This document shows positions 25,375-33,243 of a stretch of DNA of 64,000 bases, piece after piece (position 1 is the stretch's first letter; each line of letters begins with the position of its first letter). This stretch comes from JANPCX01 sp050916095 (GTDB lineage: Bacteria > Pseudomonadota > Gammaproteobacteria > Burkholderiales > Burkholderiaceae_C), in NCBI GenBank assembly GCA_050916095.1, contig CP050901.1:3968001-4032000 (forward strand), written 5' to 3'. The position numbers were made by a program, and so were the translations under genes. The notes under the pieces are model-generated. The model searched no databases. It worked only from the letters and a program-made list of their open reading frames with translations, and was not told where the DNA came from.

Positions 25375-26088
25375 TCAGCCGCCCAGACCCGCGAAGATGG
25401 TCTGCACGTCGTCGTTGTCGTCAATGGCAGCGAGAAAGGCTTCCACCTCTTCCAGCGCCTCAGCGCTCAGGCTGGTCGGGTGCACAGGGTTCTTGGGTTG
25501 GTAGCCCAGCTTGGCCGACAACACGGTGAAACCGTGGGTCGGCAGAGCGCGGTTGACCATATCCAGATCGGTCGCGTTGGTGACAAACACGCACACGCCT
25601 TCGTCGTCTGCCGACTCGAAGTCTTGCGCGCCGGCTTCGATGGCGGCGACCTCGGCATCGGCGTCCATGGCGGTGGCTTCGGCTTCGATGATGCCAACGT
25701 GATCAAAGTCCCACGACACCGAGCCGCTGGTGCCCAACTGGCCTTTGCGGAACAGCACACGCATCTCGGACGCGGTGCGGTTCACGTTGTCCGTCAGGCA
25801 CTCCACCATGACCGGCACCTGGTGCGGTGCGAAACCTTCGTAAATCACGCGCTCGTAGCTCACCGCTTCACCGGTGAGTCCTGCGCCCTTCTTGATGGCG
25901 CGGTCCAGCGTGTCCTTGGGCATGGAGACTTTGCGCGCTTGCTCCACCACCAGACGCAAGCGGGCATTGACCGCCGGGTCGGCACCGCTGCGTGCAGCAA
26001 TCATGATGTCCTTGACCAACTTGCCAAACAGCTTGCCCTTGGCGTTGGCCGCCAGGTCTTTGTGTTTGGCTTTCCATTGCGCGCCCAT
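25375..26088 (-). CDS. YebC/PmpR-family transcriptional regulator
   Basis: A 237-residue YebC/TACO1-family protein. It begins MGAQWKAKHKDLAANAKGKL and continues through RLVVEQARKVSMPKDTLDRA, YEGFAPHQVPVMVECLTDNV and NRTASEMRVLFRKGQLGTSG, all family signatures. The N-terminus differs from the canonical MAGHSKWANI form, so this is more like the YeeN-type paralogue. An AAGGAA ribosome site precedes the ATG at 26086-26088. Family members act as regulators or in translation of polyproline stretches. Confidence 0.92.
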   Translation of the reverse strand: MGAQWKAKHKDLAANAKGKLFGKLVKDIMIAARSGADPAVNARLRLVVEQARKVSMPKDTLDRAIKKGAGLTGEAVSYERVIYEGFAPHQVPVMVECLTDNVNRTASEMRVLFRKGQLGTSGSVSWDFDHVGIIEAEATAMDADAEVAAIEAGAQDFESADDEGVCVFVTNATDLDMVNRALPTHGFTVLSAKLGYQPKNPVHPTSLSAEALEEVEAFLAAIDDNDDVQTIFAGLGG

Positions 26089-26164
26089 GCAATTCCTTGT
26101 GTGTTTGGCGAGAGTCGGCGAGTTTAGTGGGCTTGCACGAGAGCACGGGCCACGAGAGTCGAGT

Positions 26165-27490
26165 TCAGCGAGAAGGGACACTGTGTACGACCCTCAGTCG
26201 CGGCCCCGTCCAATTCGGTAATTCGTTGACAAGCGCGGCTCGCTGTTTGGCAGGCAGCGGCCGCAGGTGCTGCAGCACCCACGCGGTGCGCTCGGTGCGC
26301 TTGGGGTCGTTTGCCGCCCAACGCGATACCTCGATTGAGGGTCCGTGCAACAAGCTGGCCAGCCAGGCGGCTTCGGTGGGCGTCAAACGGTGCACGGGCT
26401 TCTTGAAATAGTGTTTTGCTGCGGCCACTGCGCCGCATTGGCCTTGGCCCCAGGGTGCCATCGCCAGATAGAGGTCGAGCACGCGGGCTTTGCCCAGGGT
26501 GCGGTCGAGCTCGACCGCGTACAGCAATTCGCGCAGTTTGCGCGGGGCATGGCGCTGATCGCCGGTGTAAATCATCTTGGCCAATTGCTGGCTCAAGGTG
26601 CTGCCGCCGTGCAGACCGGTGCTGTCACCTTGGTTGGCACGCCACGCATTTTGCAGCGCGGCGAGATCGAAACCGTTGTGTTCCATGAAACGCTGGTCTT
26701 CAGCGGCCAACACCGCACGCGGCAACCAAGGTCCCCAGCCTTGGGGTGGAATGGCACCTTGGCAGGTCGGCTCGGCGGTGCGCAACGCCTCAGTGTTCAA
26801 ACCCGACACTTCAAAACCTTGCAGCACGGGTGCGATGCGCCCGATGTTGCGGGGGAATTGCCAGGCCACGTCGAGTTTCATCTGGCCTTGAATTTGCACC
26901 ATCGGCCACTCTGGCAAATGCGCTGCCCACAGGCCTGCGACGTCGTGCAGTTGGGTGATGGGCAGGTTCAGCGTCACGTCGGCGTGGGTGTTGTGCATGT
27001 GCAGCGACCAACGGCCCGTGACAGGTGCACTGGAGGGCCCGCCCGCAACACCGGCCGCTTCAATCACCACCGCGCCTTGCAACTGACTTTGGCCTTGACG
27101 CCGCCCGCTGACTTGGACGGATTGCAAGGCCAAGGGCTGCGGTCCCAGGGCGGGAATGCGCAGCACACAAGGTTGGCATTGCAATTGCCAAGCGCTGTTG
27201 TCGGGCATCTCTTGCCAACGCAGCACGCCCCAGCGCGTGTGCAGCGCGCGGCCTTGCGCCCAAGGGGTCAGCACCTTCAGCGTCAAAGGGTGTGTGCCCA
27301 CACGGAACAGCGCGGGCACGCTGGCCTGCACCGTCCAAGGCCCCAACCGCACGGGTGCCGACCATTCATCCGGCGCTGCGCGAAGCATGGCCCAAGCCCA
27401 AAACAACAAGGCACACAACAACAAAAACAAGGTGCCGGTAAGCGCCAACAACCAGCGCTGCAGCCGGCGTCGCCAAGACGTTGGCACCAT
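26165..27490 (-). CDS. Peptidoglycan glycosyltransferase-like (transglycosylase) protein of the exosortase cluster
   Basis: A 441-residue protein with one N-terminal membrane anchor (about residues 13-35), a non-catalytic region of some 230 residues, and a C-terminal family GT51 transglycosylase domain. The catalytic glutamate motif is AAEDQRFMEHNGFDLAAL, and GGSTLSQQLAKMIY matches the conserved TQQLAKN-like motif. No transpeptidase domain follows, as in MtgA, but the long middle region makes it larger than MtgA. Its ATG overlaps the stop of the EpsI-like gene (TGATG), tying it to the exosortase operon. It may modify the wall near the exported VIT/vWA protein (inference). Confidence 0.82.
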   Translation of the reverse strand: MVPTSWRRRLQRWLLALTGTLFLLLCALLFWAWAMLRAAPDEWSAPVRLGPWTVQASVPALFRVGTHPLTLKVLTPWAQGRALHTRWGVLRWQEMPDNSAWQLQCQPCVLRIPALGPQPLALQSVQVSGRRQGQSQLQGAVVIEAAGVAGGPSSAPVTGRWSLHMHNTHADVTLNLPITQLHDVAGLWAAHLPEWPMVQIQGQMKLDVAWQFPRNIGRIAPVLQGFEVSGLNTEALRTAEPTCQGAIPPQGWGPWLPRAVLAAEDQRFMEHNGFDLAALQNAWRANQGDSTGLHGGSTLSQQLAKMIYTGDQRHAPRKLRELLYAVELDRTLGKARVLDLYLAMAPWGQGQCGAVAAAKHYFKKPVHRLTPTEAAWLASLLHGPSIEVSRWAANDPKRTERTAWVLQHLRPLPAKQRAALVNELPNWTGPRLRVVHSVPSR

Positions 27491-28035
27491 CACAAAGCCC
27501 TCGCGGTGGTGATGGCCAGCCATGGTCCCGTGGACTGCCCCAGCTGCGCGGCCCAAAACCAGCTGGAGGTGTCGGTGAAAGCCTGGCCTTGGGCATCCAC
27601 GATGCGTTCACACACACGAATCCGCTCCGGGCCCGACGGGGTGTGGCGCACGGCCACAAAACAACGCCACAAACGCGCTTGCGCATCGTGTTCAAGTTGG
27701 GCCGCCTCAATGCGGTAACCCAGGCCGCGGTAGCAGTCGGTGGCCGGGTGCAGCAAGCGGGTGGGGGAGCGCACTTCGCGCCAGACCAAGGTTTGTTCGC
27801 CGTCGGTGAGTCGGGTCAAACGCCCGGGAAACTGCGCCGCAAAACGTTGCTCCACAGCGCTCAAGGCCACGGGACGCAAAGCGCGGCCATCCCAGGTGCT
27901 GGGAAACTCAGTGGCCACAGCTTGTTGCTGCGACGAGGTGGCTTTGGCTGGCCCCAGCAGCGATGCGGCACAACAAACCAACAACACCAGCATCCACAAC
28001 ACGGGCCAACGGGGTTTGATGTCAATCCAGTCCAT
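27490..28035 (-). CDS. Exosortase-associated EpsI-like protein
   Basis: A 181-residue protein with an N-terminal hydrophobic helix (VLWMLVLLVCCAASLLG) and a soluble domain. It contains LLHPATDCYRGLGYRIEAAQ, reminiscent of the H/P-x-C-x-x-GxG motif in EpsI-type proteins that accompany exosortases. The start ATG (28033-28035) overlaps the exosortase 3' end by 14 bp and its stop overlaps the transglycosylase start. Membership of EpsI rests on this motif and context and is moderate. Likely periplasmic and membrane-anchored. Confidence 0.7.
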   Translation of the reverse strand: MDWIDIKPRWPVLWMLVLLVCCAASLLGPAKATSSQQQAVATEFPSTWDGRALRPVALSAVEQRFAAQFPGRLTRLTDGEQTLVWREVRSPTRLLHPATDCYRGLGYRIEAAQLEHDAQARLWRCFVAVRHTPSGPERIRVCERIVDAQGQAFTDTSSWFWAAQLGQSTGPWLAITTARAL

Positions 28036-28924
28036 ACAAGCCCTTCATGGCAGGAACGGCCGGTGCCGCTTGCGGTGGCCGCACGGCCATCAATCCGCAC
28101 ACCGCCGCACACACCAAAGCCAGCACCGCCAACCCCACGCCTTGGTGTGCCCACTCGCTTAACTCAACATGGCTGGCTTGCAGACCCACCAGCACGGTGT
28201 TGCGCAGCACATTGCCCAGCAGCACCGACATGCCCACGAAGACCAGCCGACGCACAAACTGCACGTCAGGCAAATCGCGCCACAGCGCCATGGTGCAGGC
28301 GCAGAAGTAAGCCATCCACACCATTTGCACGCCCGAACAAGGAGCGTCCACGATGATGAGTTGGCCGTCCACCTGCATGGCGCTGCCAGTGCGCTCCACC
28401 ACAAAACCCAGGGCACGCAGGCCCCACGTGCTCAGCTCGGCGGTGACCACCCGCAGCGGATAACCCGCGTAGAACTGCATGGACGACACCAGCGGCAAGG
28501 CCAGCACTGCAAGCCCTGCCAGCGGCCATGTCGCGCGGCACGAGGGCATGAAGGCTCGCACGCCACTGGCCAGCGCCAGGGCGGCCAGCAGCGCCCCGAC
28601 CAATGGTGGCAACCACCACACCGCCGCCGTGGCCGTCACGCTGAGCGCCATTGACACACCCAACCACAGCGGACGCGGCTGGGCGCGTAACTCCCCGGCA
28701 TGGCGCAACAGCGCCCACACCAGCACCAGCACGGCCGCCAGACCCAAGGGATCGTCTGAGCCATCAGACAGCCGCGCCGCCGCCCAGCGCCAGTGCGTCC
28801 AGTGCGCTGCCGCCAGCACGGCCAGCCAGGTGATGGGAGGGGCGGACAAGAGGCGCTGTTGAAAGCGGCCGGTGGAACAGGTGGCAATGGCGTTCACAGG
28901 ATGGCTCTCTCGTTCACCGTCCAC
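28022..28924 (-). CDS. Exosortase (protein-sorting transpeptidase-like enzyme)
   Basis: A 300-residue multi-pass membrane protein of the exosortase/archaeosortase family. The three predicted catalytic residues are visible: Cys196 in VDAPCSGVQMVW, Arg241 in GNVLRNTVLV and His260 in WAHQGVG. About eight hydrophobic segments flank them. Exosortases cleave and process proteins with PEP-CTERM tails at the inner membrane. It starts with GTG at 28922-28924, overlapping the VIT/vWA stop by 11 bp; a GTG at 28897 is an alternative. The adjacent target gene encodes such a tail, so this seems a one-substrate system. The exact Xrt subclass cannot be assigned here. Confidence 0.9.
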   Translation of the reverse strand: MDGERESHPVNAIATCSTGRFQQRLLSAPPITWLAVLAAAHWTHWRWAAARLSDGSDDPLGLAAVLVLVWALLRHAGELRAQPRPLWLGVSMALSVTATAAVWWLPPLVGALLAALALASGVRAFMPSCRATWPLAGLAVLALPLVSSMQFYAGYPLRVVTAELSTWGLRALGFVVERTGSAMQVDGQLIIVDAPCSGVQMVWMAYFCACTMALWRDLPDVQFVRRLVFVGMSVLLGNVLRNTVLVGLQASHVELSEWAHQGVGLAVLALVCAAVCGLMAVRPPQAAPAVPAMKGLYGLD

Positions 28925-30992
28925 GACGCGTCACCAGCGACGCCACCACAATGCCGACCACCACGAGCAAGGCCAACCAGGCCGAGGGCTCGGGCGTACT
29001 CGGCACCTCTGCACCCACCGCCAAGGGGCTCACACCTTCAGGCAATGGCAGAGGCTGATTCACGGTGGCGGACTGCTCGGGATTCGGATTGCGCACCACC
29101 TGGTCCACCGCGATGAAACTGGTGTACTGCGTGAGCAGGCTGTACTGCAAACCCAGGTCGGTGATCTGGGTTTTGAATGCAGTGCCGCCTTGCAAGGCTT
29201 CTTCATCACTGAGGCTGGCGATGCGGTGCCGTGCCCACAGGTGGCGCAGGGCCGAGGCGGTTTCGCTGACTTGGCCGCCGGTGGGCAGCGTACTGCGCCA
29301 CGGGCCGACAGCACTTTGTCCCTCAATCACCAGTTGCGCATTCACCGCTTGGCCAGGGGCTGATTTCCACTTGCCAAACCACAACACCGGCCGGCCTGCC
29401 AACACATCGGGCAACTGTGCCGGTTGCACGTCGTACACATCCAGCCCTTCGAAACGCGCTTTCACTTGGGTCAGCACGGGCGAGTCAATGATGCGGCGCA
29501 GGCGCTCGGCCTGAGCCGCCGCTTGATCGGGTTTGGTCACCACAAAGGCTTCGCCTTGACCTGCCCGTGCAATGCCTTCAATCAGGTGGCGGTTCACGCT
29601 GTGGCCAATGCCGAAGGCAAAGACATTGCTCTGGTTCAGGTTCTGCCGCACCAAGGCAAACACCTCGGCTTCAACCGACACATAGCCATCGGTCACCACA
29701 ATCACGCTGCGCGACACATCGCTGTTTTTCGGCAAGGCTGCAATACGTTTCAAAGCCGGCACGATCTCGGTGCTGCCGCTGCCACCCATGCGCTCAATGG
29801 TGCGCAAGGCCAGGTCAATGTTGGGCCGGGTGGCGGGCACGGACTGCGGCGACAGCATCTGGTTGCTGCCCGAGAACAGCATCACATTGAAGGTGTCGCT
29901 CGGACGCAGGCTGCCAATCAGGTTGCGCAGCAAGGTCTTGGCCGTGTCCAGCGGGTAGCCATGCATGGAGCCCGAAATGTCCACCACGAAGATGTACTCG
30001 CGCGGGTTGATCTGCGTGACGGGTGGTGCCTTGGGCGGCTCCACCATGGCGAGAAAGAAGTTCTCAGACACACCACGGAACAGCATCACCCCTGACTCAA
30101 TGCGGTCACCCGCCAGGCGGTAGTTCAAGATGAAGTCCCGGTTGTTGTTGGCCAAGTTGCTGGGCGCCAGATTCACTTCGACATGCTGGCTGCCCAAGCC
30201 CACCATTTCTATGGTGTGCGAGGGCGAGGCCAACTCTTTCACCGCCACAGGCGAATCGATCTGCACGCGAATGTCGACCGGGGCGACCGCGTCATGGCCG
30301 GGCTTCAGATAAGGGCTGACCACCGGGGTGTCATTTGGAATTGATGCTTGTGGGGAGTTGTAGCGCGGGCCCACCACCGTGGGGAATACAAAACCGTAGG
30401 AAGCCTCGGTGGGCACCAGCAGTTCGGTGTAACGCAGCTCCACTGCGACGTCATCCCCAGGCAGGATATTGGCCACATTCATTTCAAACACATTGGGCCG
30501 CTGTTGTTCCAGCAGCGCACTGGTTTTTCCCTCTTTTTTTGCGGCTTCGTATTCCAGGCGCGCCGCTTGTTTTTCTTTGATGCGTGCTGTGAGCAAACGC
30601 TGGCCCAGGCGCACATTCATCGCATAGACCGCCGCTTGCGTCGAGCCCGGAAACACATACCGCGCTTCAATCGCCCTCTGGCCTTCATTGCGGTAACGCT
30701 GGGTCACGGTGACATCGGCAATCACGCCATTGATACGCACATCCACTTGGGTGGACTTGAGCGGCAACCGATCCACACCCGGCTCTTGGCTGGCCACCAC
30801 AAAGTAAGGGCTTTCGCCTTTCAGCGCCTGCGAGTCATCTGCCTGGGCAGGCAGGCAGACCATGAGCAGGGCCGCGACCAGCGACAGCAGCACACACCAC
30901 AGCACACGGGCGGTGGCGGTTAACAGCGGCTCTGCGCCCTCGGTGGGTTCGTTGGAAAGGGGGGTCTCTGTGGTATCAAACAACGCCGGCAT
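28914..30992 (-). CDS. VIT and vWA domain protein with PEP-CTERM-like sorting tail
   Basis: A 692-residue exported protein. A hydrophobic signal segment lies at about residues 30-50 (VLWCVLLSLVAALLMVCLPA). It is followed by a VIT domain (about 65-195) and a vWA domain starting near 330 whose MIDAS D338-x-S340-x-S342 is intact in VVDISGSMHG. The C-terminus is a sorting signal: PEP at 667-669, a hydrophobic helix, then TRRGR. It resembles the inter-alpha-trypsin-like 'marine proteobacterial sortase target' proteins, but here the partner is an exosortase. A consensus AGGAGG ribosome site precedes the ATG. It is first of four overlapping genes. Confidence 0.9.
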   Translation of the reverse strand: MPALFDTTETPLSNEPTEGAEPLLTATARVLWCVLLSLVAALLMVCLPAQADDSQALKGESPYFVVASQEPGVDRLPLKSTQVDVRINGVIADVTVTQRYRNEGQRAIEARYVFPGSTQAAVYAMNVRLGQRLLTARIKEKQAARLEYEAAKKEGKTSALLEQQRPNVFEMNVANILPGDDVAVELRYTELLVPTEASYGFVFPTVVGPRYNSPQASIPNDTPVVSPYLKPGHDAVAPVDIRVQIDSPVAVKELASPSHTIEMVGLGSQHVEVNLAPSNLANNNRDFILNYRLAGDRIESGVMLFRGVSENFFLAMVEPPKAPPVTQINPREYIFVVDISGSMHGYPLDTAKTLLRNLIGSLRPSDTFNVMLFSGSNQMLSPQSVPATRPNIDLALRTIERMGGSGSTEIVPALKRIAALPKNSDVSRSVIVVTDGYVSVEAEVFALVRQNLNQSNVFAFGIGHSVNRHLIEGIARAGQGEAFVVTKPDQAAAQAERLRRIIDSPVLTQVKARFEGLDVYDVQPAQLPDVLAGRPVLWFGKWKSAPGQAVNAQLVIEGQSAVGPWRSTLPTGGQVSETASALRHLWARHRIASLSDEEALQGGTAFKTQITDLGLQYSLLTQYTSFIAVDQVVRNPNPEQSATVNQPLPLPEGVSPLAVGAEVPSTPEPSAWLALLVVVGIVVASLVTRRGR

Positions 30993-31191
30993 GGCCTGCC
31001 TCCTGTGGGTTCAATACCGCCACCGTTCAAAAGGTGTGGCGGCATGAACGAGAGGATCAGGGGGTCATGCGAATGGGGTAGGAAGAGGAAGAGAAGCGGG
31101 TGTGGCGTGTGTGAAGTGAATGTGAAGAAGTGCGATCCAGCCGATTGAAACTGCACCCACTTGCCCGGGTGAAACTGCTAGACTGAATCTC

Positions 31192-31416
31192 ATGAATGCT
31201 CGCGTAGACCACCTCATTGACGAAGCCCTCGCGCTTGATCCAAGCGAACGTTCAGCCGTCGTGATTGCCTTGCTCGACAGCTTGGACGGCGACGACGATG
31301 CCTTCGTAGCCAAGGCATGGTTAGACGAAATTCGCCAGCGCAAACATGATTTGCGCGCGGGAGTGACCCAGGCGGTTCCCTGGGGTGAAGCCCGAGATCG
31401 TCTCAGCGCGCTGTGA
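31192..31416 (+). CDS. Addiction-module antitoxin (TIGR02574-like)
   Basis: A 74-residue protein with MNARVDHLIDEALALDPSER and SAVVIALLDSLDG, the short helical pattern of the putative addiction-module component family (AbrB-less antitoxins partnered with ParE/RelE toxins). Its stop codon overlaps the toxin start as GTGA. The pair lies between the exosortase operon and the creC-like gene and is transcribed toward the latter. Confidence 0.85.
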   Translation: MNARVDHLIDEALALDPSERSAVVIALLDSLDGDDDAFVAKAWLDEIRQRKHDLRAGVTQAVPWGEARDRLSAL

Positions 31417-31709
31417 GTCAGTTCGTTGTTGTACTTGCTCAGGCGGCGGAGCAAGACATTGCAGACGCCTTTCTTTGGTACAAAGAAAGGAATGCATTGG
31501 CTGCCGACGGATTCCGCGCTGAAGTCTTCGATGCCATAGTGCACATTGCGGCCTCACCATTGAGCAGGCCAGCAGATGACGAAGGAAACCGTCACCGTGT
31601 ACTGAAACGGTTTCCGTATTCGGTGTTCTACGAAGTGATGGGCTTAACCGTGACCGTTCTGGCTATTGCGCACCATCGGCGCAAACCCGGTTATTGGTTA
31701 GGCGGGTGA
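31413..31709 (+). CDS. ParE/RelE-type toxin
   Basis: A 98-residue toxin of the ParE/RelE superfamily: LAQAAEQDIADAFLWYKERN near the N-terminus and HRVLKRFPYSVFYEVMGLTV with terminal HHRRKPGYW. It starts with GTG overlapping the antitoxin stop, so the two are translationally coupled. Targets in the family are DNA gyrase or ribosome-bound mRNA; which applies cannot be told from sequence. Confidence 0.88.
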   Translation: MSQFVVVLAQAAEQDIADAFLWYKERNALAADGFRAEVFDAIVHIAASPLSRPADDEGNRHRVLKRFPYSVFYEVMGLTVTVLAIAHHRRKPGYWLGG

Positions 31710-31775
31710 GTACCATTTCTATTCAGGGCGATCCAGCCATGCTCGAAACCGTCGCGCGGAAGCAGGCCTCGACAT

Positions 31776-33218
31776 TCACCTCCCCACCGGCAACCCCAAC
31801 ACCGCCCGCGCCCCACCCCCCTCAGCGTTTTTCAAGCTGATCCGCCCCCGATGCAAGTCGGCAATCTCTTTGACAAAAGACAGCCCCAAGCCCGTGCTCT
31901 TTTTTCGAGAATGCGGCCGGGCCAGGGAGTAGAACTTCTCGAACACTTTGTCTTCCGCGTAGTCGGGAATGCCGGGGCCTTGGTCGAGCACGGTGATTTC
32001 GGCGATGCGTCGGCGTGTGGTGATGGACACGGTGACGCGGCCACCGGTGGGCGAGAAATCCACCGCGTTGTCGATCAAATTGCTCAACGCGCGGCGCAGC
32101 AGAAAAGCGTCGCCTTCGACGGTGATGGGTTCGCCCTCAACGTCGGGGGCTTGCAACTCCACGCTCACTTGCCGTGCCCGAGCACTCGTCTGCACGCTGC
32201 CCACCACGTCTTGCACCAGCGCGCGCAAATCAACGCTGCTCGGGTGGTCGAGCTGGCGGCGTGATTCCAGTGCGGTGAGCTCCATCATGCGGTCGATCAG
32301 CTCTTGCACGCGCTCGGTCTCCCGCACGATGTTGGCGGTGAAGCGGGTGCGGTCAGTGTCGGGCATGGGTTCTTGCAGCAGTTCGGCGGCACCACGGATG
32401 GCCGACAGCGGGCTTTTGACTTCGTGGGTCAGGGTTTGCACATAGTCGGCCACGTAGTTGCGCCCCGCGAGGGCGTCACGCATTTCGTCATAGGCCGCAC
32501 CAAGCACCCCGAGGGCACGGCGGCCGAGGCGGGGCAGGCTGAAGCTGCGCTGGGCGCGCACATAACGCACATAGTCGGCCATGAGCCCAAAGGGGCGTAC
32601 CAGCCACACCGACAGGAGCAACACCAAAAGCACCATGGCCACCACCGAGGTCAAACCCACGAGCATGGTTTTGCGGCGCGCCGCTTCCACATACTGGCCA
32701 AAACTTTGCACCGGTTTGCCGACGCTGACAGCACCGACGATTTCATTGTTCCAATGGATGGGCGCGGCGACAAACATGACACTGGTGAGCGGCTCGCCTT
32801 CGACGTCGGCGGTGGTGCGCGCGCCGTAAACGCCGCTCAAGGCCAAACGCACATCACGCCAAAGCGAATGGTCTGCCCCCTCTTGGCGACCCAGAGAGTC
32901 GTAGAGCACCACGCCTTGCCGGTTGACGACGGTTACCCGCAGCTCGACCCGCGTTTTCTCGAAACCGAAAATGTGGGCTGCAAAGCGCCGGGTGTACAGC
33001 GACTGGAACACAGGCCGGAGCACCTCGGGTTGCAAGGCACCGTCTTTCGAGGCCACTTCCACGGTGGACGCCAACAGGTGCGCGGTTTCAACCAAAGACT
33101 CTTCGGCCGATTCGCGGTAACGCGGGTCGATGTCGCCCAAGAGGCGGTACATCAGAAAGCCCACGCCCAAGACGTAGGCCAGCAAGATGCCGATGAAGAT
33201 GCGGTTGCGTTTGGTCAC
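31776..33218 (-). CDS. CreC-like sensor histidine kinase
   Basis: A 480-residue membrane kinase. Transmembrane helices are at about 8-26 and 186-207, with a periplasmic sensor between them and a short HAMP-like region after the second. The phospho-acceptor His265 is in QTLTHEVKSPLSAIRGAAEL. The HATPase domain has NLIDNAVDFSP, DQGPGIP and KKSTGLGLSFVKEIADLH, closely matching CreC. It starts with GTG 25 bp after kup. No response-regulator gene (creB) is adjacent in this window, so the partner is elsewhere. A role in carbon or cell-wall stress signalling is inferred from the family. Confidence 0.88.
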   Translation of the reverse strand: MTKRNRIFIGILLAYVLGVGFLMYRLLGDIDPRYRESAEESLVETAHLLASTVEVASKDGALQPEVLRPVFQSLYTRRFAAHIFGFEKTRVELRVTVVNRQGVVLYDSLGRQEGADHSLWRDVRLALSGVYGARTTADVEGEPLTSVMFVAAPIHWNNEIVGAVSVGKPVQSFGQYVEAARRKTMLVGLTSVVAMVLLVLLLSVWLVRPFGLMADYVRYVRAQRSFSLPRLGRRALGVLGAAYDEMRDALAGRNYVADYVQTLTHEVKSPLSAIRGAAELLQEPMPDTDRTRFTANIVRETERVQELIDRMMELTALESRRQLDHPSSVDLRALVQDVVGSVQTSARARQVSVELQAPDVEGEPITVEGDAFLLRRALSNLIDNAVDFSPTGGRVTVSITTRRRIAEITVLDQGPGIPDYAEDKVFEKFYSLARPHSRKKSTGLGLSFVKEIADLHRGRISLKNAEGGGARAVLGLPVGR

Positions 33219-33243
33219 CGCGCCGCCCCTTCAAACTGTCAAC

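Noticed and set aside
26345..27718. 457-codon plus-strand ORF
   Set aside because: It is antisense to the transglycosylase gene, His/Gln/Arg-rich and without motifs; a GC-rich shadow.
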